Assembly: GCA_045627045.1 (NCBI GenBank)
Contig: JAZQMY010000028.1
Location: 1-21,437, forward strand
Source: SIG351 sp045627045
GTDB taxonomy: Bacteria > Bacillota > Clostridia > HGM11327
Direction of reading: 5' to 3'
Length of the DNA stretch: 21,437 nucleotides
Under the pieces are notes generated by a model, which was not told the origin of the DNA, searched no databases, and saw only the letters and a list, made by a program, of their open reading frames with translations. Made by a program: the position numbers and the translations under genes. Shown in pieces: positions 1 through 5,274 of the stretch (position 1 is the first letter of the stretch; each line of letters starts with the position of its first letter).

Positions 1-34
1 CTGATCAAAAAATAATATAAAGGAAGTAAAGAAC

Positions 35-1342
35 ATGACAACAATTATTGACGTAATCGGCAGAGAAGTTTTGGATTCACGTGGCAATCCTACTGTTGAA
101 GTTGAAGTATATCTTGAAGGCGGCGCAATGGGCAGAGCATCTGTTCCGTCAGGCGCTTCTACAGGTGCATTCGAAGCAGTTGAGCTTCGTGATGCTGACG
201 ATCCTCGTTACCTCGGCAAGGGCGTTGCAACAGCAGTTGACAACGTAAACAACATCATTGCTGAAGAGATCATCGGTATGGACGCACTTGATCAGGTTGG
301 CATTGATAAGCTCCTCCTTGAGCTCGATGGCACAGACAACAAGGGCAAGCTCGGCGCTAACGCTATCCTCGGCGTATCTCTCGCAGTAGCAAAGGCAGCA
401 GCTGAACAGCTCGGAGTTTCTCTCTATCAGTACATCGGCGGCGTAAATGCTAAGACTCTTCCTGTTCCGATGATGAACATCCTCAACGGCGGCAAGCACG
501 CAGACAACTCAGTTTCCATCCAGGAATTCATGATCATGCCTGTTGGTGCAAAGTCTTGGAGTGAAGCTCTCAGATGGTGCGCTGAAGTTTACCACAACCT
601 CAAGAAGGTTCTTAAGGGCAAGGGCTACAACACAGCTATCGGTGATGAGGGTGGTTTCGCACCTGACCTCAAGTCAGATGAAGAAGCTCTTCAGGTTATC
701 GTAGAAGCTATCGAAAAGGCTGGCTACAAGCCTTACCAGGATTTCATGCTCGCTATCGACGGCGCTTGCACAGAAATGTATGACGAAGCTGCTAAGATCG
801 GTGAAGAAGGCAAGTACCTCTTCTGGAAGACAGGCAAGCTCTACACAAAGGAAGAGTTTGTTGATTTCTGGGCTAACCTCGTAGAGAAGTATCCTATCAT
901 CTCTCTTGAAGACGGCGTTGCTGAAGAAGACTGGGAAGCTTGGAAGCTCCTCACAGAAAGACTTGGCAAGAAGATTCAGCTCGTTGGTGATGACCTCTTC
1001 GTTACAAACACAAAGAGACTCAAGAAGGGTATCGAGCTCGGCGTTGCTAACTCTATCCTCATCAAGGTTAACCAGATCGGTACTCTCACAGAGACACTTG
1101 ATGCTATCCAGATGGCTAACAGAGCAGGCTACACAGCAGTTGTTTCACACCGTTCAGGTGAGACAGAAGATACAACTATCGCTGATCTCGTAGTTGCTAT
1201 GAACGCCGGTCAGATCAAGACAGGTGCTCCTTGCAGAACAGACCGTGTTGCTAAGTACAACCAGCTCCTCAGAATCGAAGAAGAGCTCGGCGATATCGCA
1301 ATCTATCCCGGAATGGACGCTTGGTTCAACCTCAAGAAATAA
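35..1342 (+). CDS. eno: Enolase (phosphopyruvate hydratase), host gene
   Basis: This gene encodes the glycolytic enzyme that interconverts 2-phosphoglycerate and phosphoenolpyruvate in the cytoplasm, as a Mg-dependent lyase. The 435-residue length is normal for bacterial enolase. Family landmarks are all visible: the N-terminal VLDSRGNPTVEV block (12-23), GDEGGFAP (203-210) with the catalytic glutamate E205, metal ligands D242, E292 and D319, the signature ILIKVNQIGTLTET (341-354) with the catalytic base K344, and SHRSGETEDT (371-380). The start is fixed by an AGGAAG ribosome binding site at 21-26. Codon use is strongly biased (AAG, CTC and GCT favoured), as expected for a highly expressed host gene and unlike the phage genes that follow. 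It is the host anchor of the window, and the prophage is inserted just behind its stop codon. The call is essentially certain. Confidence 0.99.
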   Translation: MTTIIDVIGREVLDSRGNPTVEVEVYLEGGAMGRASVPSGASTGAFEAVELRDADDPRYLGKGVATAVDNVNNIIAEEIIGMDALDQVGIDKLLLELDGTDNKGKLGANAILGVSLAVAKAAAEQLGVSLYQYIGGVNAKTLPVPMMNILNGGKHADNSVSIQEFMIMPVGAKSWSEALRWCAEVYHNLKKVLKGKGYNTAIGDEGGFAPDLKSDEEALQVIVEAIEKAGYKPYQDFMLAIDGACTEMYDEAAKIGEEGKYLFWKTGKLYTKEEFVDFWANLVEKYPIISLEDGVAEEDWEAWKLLTERLGKKIQLVGDDLFVTNTKRLKKGIELGVANSILIKVNQIGTLTETLDAIQMANRAGYTAVVSHRSGETEDTTIADLVVAMNAGQIKTGAPCRTDRVAKYNQLLRIEEELGDIAIYPGMDAWFNLKK

Positions 1343-1357
1343 TTTGATATAAAAATA

Positions 1358-1424
1358 GCACTATATATTGATAATGTTAGGCTAATTTGCTCTAAAAAAT
1401 CAATATATAGTGCATTTATTTTCT
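1358..1424. terminator. Bidirectional terminator between eno and integrase
   Basis: A perfect 15-bp inverted repeat (GCACTATATATTGAT at 1358-1372, its complement at 1399-1413) with a 26-nt loop lies between two convergent genes. It has A-rich sequence on its left (AAAAATA, 1351-1357) and T-rich sequence on its right (1414-1424), so it can terminate eno transcription rightward and integrase transcription leftward. The large AT-rich loop makes it a weaker hairpin than a classical terminator. It also lies where the attachment site must be. Confidence 0.7.
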
Positions 1425-1445
1425 TGACAACAAATTGACAACAAA
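1424..1445 (+). repeat. Perfect 11-bp tandem repeat next to integrase 3' end
   Basis: TTGACAACAAA occurs twice head to tail with no spacer (1424-1434 and 1435-1445), four bases from the integrase stop. Short direct repeats beside the integrase gene are typical arm-type binding sites for the N-terminal domain of tyrosine integrases, so this may be part of attL. The crossover core cannot be named because the right end of the prophage is outside the window. Confidence 0.6.
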
Positions 1446-1448
1446 TAA

Positions 1449-2543
1449 TCACAACGAAAAGTTCTTCAGAATATTATCTATTTTTTCTGCGTCCTCAGGA
1501 AGCATATGAGAGTAAGTATTAAGAGTCTCTCGTATATCTTTATGGCCTAGTCTCCGAGATACTGCAACAATTGATACGCCTTGAGAGATCAGCATAGATG
1601 CGTGGGAGTGCCTTATGTCGTGGATTCTGATCTGCGGTGTGCCTGATACCTTCAAAGCTCGTGTAAATTCATAATTGAGTGACGTATCACAGAAGGGAAC
1701 TTTCCCGTCGTTCTGCCGGCTGAATACAAAGCCTTTATTTATACCTTTAGTGGCTTGTTTAATTTTCTCCATAAAATATGGCGGTATGGATATCCAGCGC
1801 ACTGAGGTAGGATTTTTCGGCGTAGTAAGCTTGTAGCCGCCATTTTTCACTCTTCTAGTAAGACTTTGTCTGATATGTATTCTGTTCCCGGCATAGTCAA
1901 CGTCTTCGACCTGAAGTGCAATTGCCTCTGCCTTTCGACATCCTGAAAGAAAAAGAAAGTCAAAGTATAATTTATATTGAGGCTGGATAAATTCCCTTAC
2001 ATGCTTGTACTGTTCTTCAGTGATTATGTGCATCTCTTCTTTTTCTTTTTCTGGGAAGCGAGGCATTGCGACTGCGTCGATCAGATCGTCGGGTGAACCA
2101 TAGAATTTATGAGCAAATCTAATTATTGTGTTGAATTTTTTTCGAATCTCGATTGCATAGGCAGATTGGTATTTTCGCATTATTTCAGTCTGCCACTGAA
2201 GCAGATCAGCAGGGGTGATTTCTGCTATTATTTTATCTCCGAACTTCTCTTTTATCATTCTGAGTTTTGATGCATTTACAACTATTGAGCTCTCTTTTAC
2301 ACGCATTTCCTGTTGCAGAGAATAAGCATCTATCGCTTTCGAAACTGTAACTGTATTTGCTTCAGATTTATCTACCACTTGCGGAACATAATTTTTCATA
2401 TAGTCAACGTATGCTTTCTCAGCTTCTCGCTTTGTCTTATAGCCTCTGAGAGTCTTTTGTTTCAAACGTCCGTCTTCGATTGCACGGAAACTTGCTCTCC
2501 AGCGAACACCGTTAACGGTTTCATATTTTGAATAACTTGCCAT
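1449..2543 (-). CDS. int: Tyrosine recombinase, phage integrase
   Basis: This 364-residue protein integrates and excises the phage by site-specific recombination. Residues 1-55 form the AP2-like arm-binding domain, with the NGVRWRASFR and GYKTKREAEKAYVDYM segments. Residues about 65-155 are the SAM-like core-binding domain. The catalytic domain shows R203 in SGCRKAE, K243 in the TTPKN hairpin, H308-x-x-R311 in HDIRHSH, H334 in LGHKDI and nucleophile Y344 in TYSHML. The set is complete, so the enzyme should be active. The start has an excellent ribosome binding site, AAAGGAGGTCAG, six to nine bases upstream on the minus strand. It lies at the phage end, pointing at the host enolase gene, as usual for an attL-proximal integrase. 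Its likely excisionase partner is one of the small early genes, perhaps the HTH protein at 6269. Confidence 0.97.
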   Translation of the reverse strand: MASYSKYETVNGVRWRASFRAIEDGRLKQKTLRGYKTKREAEKAYVDYMKNYVPQVVDKSEANTVTVSKAIDAYSLQQEMRVKESSIVVNASKLRMIKEKFGDKIIAEITPADLLQWQTEIMRKYQSAYAIEIRKKFNTIIRFAHKFYGSPDDLIDAVAMPRFPEKEKEEMHIITEEQYKHVREFIQPQYKLYFDFLFLSGCRKAEAIALQVEDVDYAGNRIHIRQSLTRRVKNGGYKLTTPKNPTSVRWISIPPYFMEKIKQATKGINKGFVFSRQNDGKVPFCDTSLNYEFTRALKVSGTPQIRIHDIRHSHASMLISQGVSIVAVSRRLGHKDIRETLNTYSHMLPEDAEKIDNILKNFSL

Positions 2544-2558
2544 ATCTGACCTCCTTTC

Positions 2559-2586
2559 TTGACAAAAGTCGTAAATAGCTTATAAT
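2559..2586 (+). promoter_or_regulatory. Consensus plus-strand promoter driving the structured RNA
   Basis: TTGACA (2559-2564) and TATAAT (2581-2586) are both perfect consensus hexamers, separated by 16 bases. The start would be near 2593. No plus-strand gene with a ribosome binding site follows; instead there is helical sequence ending in a strong terminator. The -35 region lies inside the integrase leader, next to its ribosome binding site. Confidence 0.75.
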
Positions 2587-2614
2587 AAATAGTGTCAGGT
2601 TATTGTTGTGTAAA
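2586..2614 (-). promoter_or_regulatory. Candidate integrase promoter
   Basis: On the minus strand TTTACA (2614-2609) is followed after 17 bases by TATTTA (2591-2586), placing a start near 2579 and a short leader before the integrase ribosome binding site. The match is moderate. It overlaps the better plus-strand promoter at 2559-2586, so the two should interfere with each other. Confidence 0.45.
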
Positions 2615-2736
2615 CTGACCTCCAGAGTATTTACGGTCCGGCTTTTCGCTCCCCGCTTAGAGCCGTTCCGTAAGTATCAAAGCATGTAACGGTATCAGAG
2701 CAAGAGCGTGCAAAGTTTATCTCTTGATTTTGAATA

Positions 2737-2772
2737 GTGATGTTTTTACCTTTCGTGATATTTTTACCGTTT
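2737..2772 (+). repeat. 18-bp tandem repeat inside the candidate RNA
   Basis: GTGATGTTTTTACCTTTC (2737-2754) is followed directly by GTGATATTTTTACCGTTT (2755-2772), identical at 15 of 18 positions. It lies in the apical domain enclosed by the P3 helix of the candidate RNA; the last base of the second copy begins the P3 right arm. The U-rich, unpaired-looking units could be a protein or RNA binding site. Confidence 0.7.
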
Positions 2773-2882
2773 ACCGTTGCAGGCTCTTTGATGCTCCCGG
2801 CAGCTCTCCGGGAGAAAACGAAAGTTGGGCGGCTGCTCCTATCTGCCGCATATACTTATCGCCGGTCCTTCAACCGGCAAGC

Positions 2883-2914
2883 CCCGCCGTTAGTCTATTG
2901 CGGCGGGATTTTTA
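2883..2914 (+). terminator. Rho-independent terminator of the structured RNA
   Basis: CCCGCCG (2883-2889) pairs perfectly with CGGCGGG (2901-2907) around an 11-nt loop and is followed by ATTTTTA. The stem is entirely G-C and the T tract lies on the plus strand only, which fixes the direction of the transcript it ends. Confidence 0.88.
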
Positions 2915-3066
2915 TTATCTATTTTTTGATTTTTTATACTCATCAATTACTCTTTGGATGTTCATAGCTTCAACTTCCGAAAATGGTTCCTCACTCACAA
3001 TAAGTTTTCCCTGGACACTATGTATAAGAACGTATCCATTTGTTTATAATTATCTTCCAGTTTCAC
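2915..3066 (-). pseudogene. Small ORF behind the repressor, apparently frameshifted
   Basis: A GTG two bases after the repressor stop (3064-3066) opens a frame of 23 codons ending at a TGA near 2995-2997. The -1 frame, which opens near 3048, continues as fluent coding sequence to a TAA at 2915-2917 and ends VIDEYKKSKNR. It contains its own possible GTG start at 2996-2998, giving 27 residues beginning MSEEPFSEVEAM. Joining the two frames with one single-base shift around the AAACAAATGG stretch would give a continuous protein of about 50 residues. The region is therefore either a broken small gene co-transcribed with the repressor, a short separate ORF from 2998, or a sequencing error. I do not recognise the family and cannot assign a role. 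Confidence 0.4.
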
Positions 3067-3067
3067 C

Positions 3068-3697
3068 TCAAAACTTACGTATAACAGACATTACCTTACC
3101 TACGACACGAATCCTGGTTACCTTTTCGTCTTCGAAGCGACGTGAAGCGTACCTTGAGTTTTCCGACTGCAGCTCGATCGACCGGGAATCGTAAACAACC
3201 TTCTTGACTACGGCCTCGTCCTCATCGATAAGAACGACTGCAATATCACCGCTGTCAACCGATTCCTGACGTCGTACTATGATCCTGTCTCCGGAATTGA
3301 TCACCGGGCACATAGAATCGCCTGAAACAATTACTGCCATATAGTCTTTGACATCTGATGCGCATTCAATATACACAGGCTCATACGCAACAATGTTGTT
3401 GTCCGGGTATGCACCAAAGCCTGCCGAAACAGATTCGTAAACAGGGATCATATATATGTGATCCGTGCGGATATCAATTACATTGCTCTCTTCTTTCTCA
3501 CCGTCGAGTATTTCAATCGGCTTACATTTTAATACTTCTGCAAGTAGTTTAACTCTGCTTGCTTTCATATTATCAATTCTTCCGCTCTCCCACATAGATA
3601 TAGTACTTTCTGCAACACCTACAGCTTTAGCTATATCTTTCATAGTAAGACCTAAGTCTAATCTCCTTTTTTTAATAAATTTTCCAGTGTCATTCAT
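3068..3697 (-). CDS. CI/LexA-like phage repressor (HTH plus S24 peptidase)
   Basis: This 209-residue protein should maintain lysogeny by binding the switch operators and be inactivated by RecA-stimulated self-cleavage during DNA damage. Residues 5-65 are an XRE-type helix-turn-helix (LTMKDIAKAVGVAESTISMWESGR). Residues about 83-205 are an S24 peptidase domain: the scissile Ala-Gly is A92-G93 in SVSAGFG, the nucleophile is S128 in VSGDSMCP, and the general base is K165 in AVVKKV. All three elements are present, so SOS induction is expected. The start has a GGGAGGTG ribosome binding site (3703-3710), and a TTGACT-17-TATAAT promoter lies upstream. It is divergent from the Cro-like gene, with operators between them, and a small broken ORF follows on the same strand. 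Confidence 0.95.
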   Translation of the reverse strand: MNDTGKFIKKRRLDLGLTMKDIAKAVGVAESTISMWESGRIDNMKASRVKLLAEVLKCKPIEILDGEKEESNVIDIRTDHIYMIPVYESVSAGFGAYPDNNIVAYEPVYIECASDVKDYMAVIVSGDSMCPVINSGDRIIVRRQESVDSGDIAVVLIDEDEAVVKKVVYDSRSIELQSENSRYASRRFEDEKVTRIRVVGKVMSVIRKF

Positions 3698-3719
3698 CTT
3701 TACACCTCCCTTTTCTTTT

Positions 3720-3748
3720 ATTATAATTCAAATATTCAAAAAAGTCAA
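3720..3748 (-). promoter_or_regulatory. Repressor maintenance promoter
   Basis: On the minus strand TTGACT (3748-3743) and TATAAT (3725-3720) are separated by 17 bases, a near-perfect vegetative promoter just ahead of the repressor ribosome binding site. Operator O1 (3765-3778) lies immediately upstream, suitable for autoregulation. Confidence 0.85.
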
Positions 3749-3764
3749 GTTTAATTAAAAAAAG

Positions 3765-3833
3765 TTCAGCAAACTGAAAAAATACTATTGACAAAACTTT
3801 AGTACAGTGATATAATCACTTTAGAATACTGAA
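3765..3833. promoter_or_regulatory. Repressor/Cro operators O1-O3
   Basis: O1 is a perfect dyad, TTCAG-N4-CTGAA, at 3765-3778 between the two divergent promoters. O3, TTTAG-N4-CTGAA, at 3820-3833 covers the start region of the rightward promoter. A degenerate copy, TTTAG-N4-GTGAT (O2), at 3798-3811 overlaps its spacer and -10. A fourth, perfect site lies at 4060-4073. The shared 14-bp pattern and positions at both promoters make these the likely binding sites of the HTH proteins at 3068 and 3852. Confidence 0.72.
3788..3816 (+). promoter_or_regulatory. Rightward early (lytic) promoter
   Basis: TTGACA (3788-3793) and TATAAT (3811-3816), both perfect consensus, are 17 bases apart. It faces the Cro-like gene and the early operon, and is embedded in the operator array, so it should be strong and repressor-controlled. 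Confidence 0.9.
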
Positions 3834-3851
3834 GAAAGTGAGTTGAGATAA

Positions 3852-4058
3852 TTGTTATCCGAGAATGGTTCTGCATTAAAATCACTTATTATTAAAAATA
3901 ATAAGACACTCAAGGCTACAGCCTTTGAATTAGGGCTTACTTATGAAGGCTTTTATGCAAAAATCAAAGGCAAGAGTGATTTTACAGTTGCCGAAATAAA
4001 CATTCTTAGAAGGATGTTTGGTTCAGACGAAATCATGGATATTTTTTTTAAGTTATAA
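3852..4058 (+). CDS. Cro-like small DNA-binding protein
   Basis: This 68-residue protein is the first gene under the rightward promoter. Its central LKATAFELGLTYEGFYAKIKGKSDFTVAEINILRR segment has the spacing of a compact helix-turn-helix of the Cro/XRE kind, with little else. Position opposite the repressor and downstream of the shared operators argues for a Cro role, repressing the maintenance promoter after induction. The start is uncertain: no ATG is available in frame, and a TTG at 3852 preceded by a weak GTGAG is the best choice. A non-ATG start with a weak ribosome binding site would keep Cro levels low. A further perfect operator lies directly behind its stop codon. The assignment rests mainly on context and the HTH-like pattern. 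Confidence 0.75.
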   Translation: MLSENGSALKSLIIKNNKTLKATAFELGLTYEGFYAKIKGKSDFTVAEINILRRMFGSDEIMDIFFKL

Positions 4059-4059
4059 C

Positions 4060-4073
4060 TTCAGTTTACTGAA
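4060..4073. promoter_or_regulatory. Fourth operator, in front of the early operon
   Basis: A perfect TTCAG-N4-CTGAA dyad at 4060-4073 lies between the Cro-like stop (4058) and the ribosome binding site of the next gene (GGAGGTCAG, 4078-4086). It has the same pattern as O1 and O3. Bound protein here could act as a roadblock to early transcription or control a second, weaker promoter that I cannot identify. Confidence 0.65.
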
Positions 4074-4090
4074 CTATGGAGGTCAGACAG

Positions 4091-4423
4091 ATGAGAAAAA
4101 TTAAGATAGCCGCCTTCATCGGTGGGAACACAAACCCTTTTTACGATCCGAGCAAAGCCGACAACGGCGGAGGCTACTACCAGCCGCACTATAAAGGTTT
4201 TTTTAGCGACGGCGGAGAGTTCGAGATATGGGACACAAGCTGCGGCGATTTCGGCAAGAGATATACGATTAAAGTAACAGGCGAGGATCATGCAGGCTAT
4301 GTATTTGTTTGCGACGAGATAGACGGAGAGCGCAGAAACACTTTCCGAAACAGGGGATTTATTTACGCAAGACTTATCAATAAAAAATTCGGGTACAACA
4401 TCCCGACGGAAAGGGAACAGTAG
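4091..4423 (+). CDS. Hypothetical early phage protein
   Basis: I do not recognise this 110-residue protein. The start is placed at ATG 4091 (MRKIKIAAFIGG) because a strong GGAGGTCAG ribosome binding site lies at 4078-4086; an in-frame ATG at 4076 overlaps that site and is unlikely to be used. The sequence is rich in Gly, aromatic and charged residues, has two cysteines (in the TSCGD and FVCDE segments), no membrane segment and no obvious nuclease motif. The alternating middle part (GGEFEIWDTSCGDFGKRYTIKV) suggests a small beta-rich fold. It heads the early operon, directly behind an operator, so it would be the first gene made after Cro. The next gene starts one base after its stop. Confidence 0.8.
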   Translation: MRKIKIAAFIGGNTNPFYDPSKADNGGGYYQPHYKGFFSDGGEFEIWDTSCGDFGKRYTIKVTGEDHAGYVFVCDEIDGERRNTFRNRGFIYARLINKKFGYNIPTEREQ

Positions 4424-4424
4424 A

Positions 4425-4691
4425 ATGGAACGAGCGCAGAAGCCTGAATGCTCAGGCCTGACAGACGAGCAGCACATAAACCTCACAGGTTCGCTGGAAT
4501 ACTTTATGTCGCTTGCAGACGATAAAGAGGACCTCGAAACGATTTTCACGGAGTGCAAGGAGCACATATACTCAATCGAAACACTCTCATTCATTACGCC
4601 ACTTGAGCGCCGCACATATATAGCGTGGCTCTGCGACCTGAGGCTGGAAAGGAAGAAAGAACTGAATGGACGCAAAAGAAATGAACTTTGA
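4425..4691 (+). CDS. Hypothetical early phage protein
   Basis: This is an 88-residue protein of unknown function. It looks largely helical and acidic in its centre (SLADDKEDLETIFTECKEHIYSIETL) with a basic end (RLERKKELNGRKRNEL). No membrane segment or catalytic motif is visible. It starts one base after the previous stop, with an AAAGGGAAC-type ribosome binding site, and overlaps the next gene by 26 bases. Tight packing argues that it is real and translationally coupled. The last eight codons overlap the next gene's start region. Confidence 0.7.
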   Translation: MERAQKPECSGLTDEQHINLTGSLEYFMSLADDKEDLETIFTECKEHIYSIETLSFITPLERRTYIAWLCDLRLERKKELNGRKRNEL

Positions 4692-4917
4692 GCTGAACGG
4701 CCTCGATGCCGACGAGATGAAGGAAATTGAGGAGCTGAAGGCATCCGAGTACGTGAAGCTCGGCCGTAAGGCGGAACGGATCCGGTGGATACAGAAACAG
4801 AAACTTTATCAGCTCAGAGCCCTGGATAAGAAAGGGAGAGAGCTTAAAGAGGCAGGCATCACGTCAGAGAAGCTTGACGAGATAGCCAAAATACTTAAGG
4901 AGGAGTTAAATGAGTAA
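4666..4917 (+). CDS. Hypothetical early protein, highly charged helix
   Basis: This 83-residue protein is unrecognised. It is dominated by charged residues (ADEMKEIEELKASEYVKLGRK) and is predicted by eye to be two long helices, possibly coiled coil. The start at 4666 has AAGGAAGAAAG upstream, within the end of the preceding gene. Its stop overlaps the start of a 29-residue membrane peptide by eight bases, and the ribosome binding site of that peptide lies inside its last codons, which suggests coupled translation. Confidence 0.7.
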   Translation: MDAKEMNFELNGLDADEMKEIEELKASEYVKLGRKAERIRWIQKQKLYQLRALDKKGRELKEAGITSEKLDEIAKILKEELNE

Positions 4918-4999
4918 ATTCTGGGAAAACGTGATTGAGATCGCAGCAGGCATTCTGTTGATGATCTGTGTAGTAGCTACCATTGAGGCATTACTCTGA
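4910..4999 (+). CDS. 29-residue single-pass membrane micro-peptide
   Basis: ATG 4910 opens a 29-codon frame reading MSKFWENVIEIAAGILLM, then ICVVATIEALL and a TGA. After a short amphipathic start, residues about 8-29 are almost entirely hydrophobic, long enough for one membrane helix. It has the best ribosome binding site in the neighbourhood, AAGGAGGAG at 4897-4905, four bases from the ATG. It overlaps the gene before it by eight bases and the gene after it by one base (TGATG). These junctions strongly support translation. Its role is unknown; small phage membrane peptides often act on membrane processes or superinfection, but nothing here shows that. Confidence 0.7.
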   Translation: MSKFWENVIEIAAGILLMICVVATIEALL

Positions 5000-5274
5000 T
5001 GGTCAACTTTATTACAAACAAGGTCAGCAGAAACGGCCTTACAGTTGATTTCTGCGGCGGGAAGCTTAAGGATAAAGACGGGACCGTTTATGAATGGTTC
5101 AAGGAAAAGGGAAATTACTTTGTCAGAACGAGGATAGGAGACGCTACTCCGGACTGGCAGAAAACAGATCTCGCCGGATATGTTGAATACATATACGCAG
5201 CGATGGATGAATACAAGGGAGAAAATCATGAACACAACAGAGGGAATGCTGATAAGGCAGAAGGAGAACACTGA
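4999..5274 (+). CDS. Hypothetical early phage protein
   Basis: This 91-residue protein is unrecognised. Its start overlaps the stop of the membrane micro-peptide by one base (TGATG), indicating coupled translation. It appears to be a small beta-sheet domain (NGLTVDFCGGKLKDKDGTVYEWF, then a NYFVRTRIGD strand) followed by a helix (DLAGYVEYIYAAMDEYKG) and a hydrophilic end. The C-terminal 16 codons overlap the next gene's start, so the polar tail may be shaped by that overlap. No motif suggests an enzymatic role. Confidence 0.65.
   Translation: MVNFITNKVSRNGLTVDFCGGKLKDKDGTVYEWFKEKGNYFVRTRIGDATPDWQKTDLAGYVEYIYAAMDEYKGENHEHNRGNADKAEGEH

Larger units (their letters stand above)
2593..2915 (+). 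ncRNA. Candidate structured phage RNA, class unknown
   Basis: About 320 nt lie between a consensus promoter and a rho-independent terminator and can fold into consecutive, nearly abutting helices. P0 is 2594-2598 with 2615-2619. P1 is 2631-2636 plus 2639-2643 with 2661-2665 plus 2668-2673. P2 is a long-range pairing of 2676-2682 with 2786-2792. P3 is 2686-2694 with 2772-2780, nine pairs including one wobble. P4 is 2701-2706 with 2721-2726. P5 is 2794-2800 with 2808-2814. P6 is 2829-2833 with 2845-2849. P7 is 2861-2866 with 2873-2878. The terminator stem follows. The apical region inside P3 carries an 18-bp tandem repeat. I see no tmRNA, RNase P, SRP or tRNA signature and no convincing ORF. 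It is antisense to any readthrough from the repressor operon towards integrase. Its role is unknown; regulation or superinfection immunity is speculation. Confidence 0.6.

Noticed and set aside
149..499. Minus-strand 116-codon frame inside enolase
   Set aside because: It is the complement of strongly biased enolase codons, has no ribosome binding site and gives an implausible Cys-rich protein.
2593..2915. Identity of the structured RNA as tmRNA, SRP RNA, RNase P RNA or tRNA
   Set aside because: No tag frame with CCA-type acceptor end, no SRP GGAAG loop domain, no RNase P conserved core and no TPsiC-like GGTTCGA arm were found.
2724..3194. Plus-strand 156-codon frame crossing the RNA terminator
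   Set aside because: It runs through a strong terminator and into the antisense of the repressor, without a ribosome binding site.
4061..4744. Minus-strand 227-codon frame over the first early genes
   Set aside because: Antisense to three tightly packed genes with good starts; Ser/Arg-rich composition with no recognisable domain.
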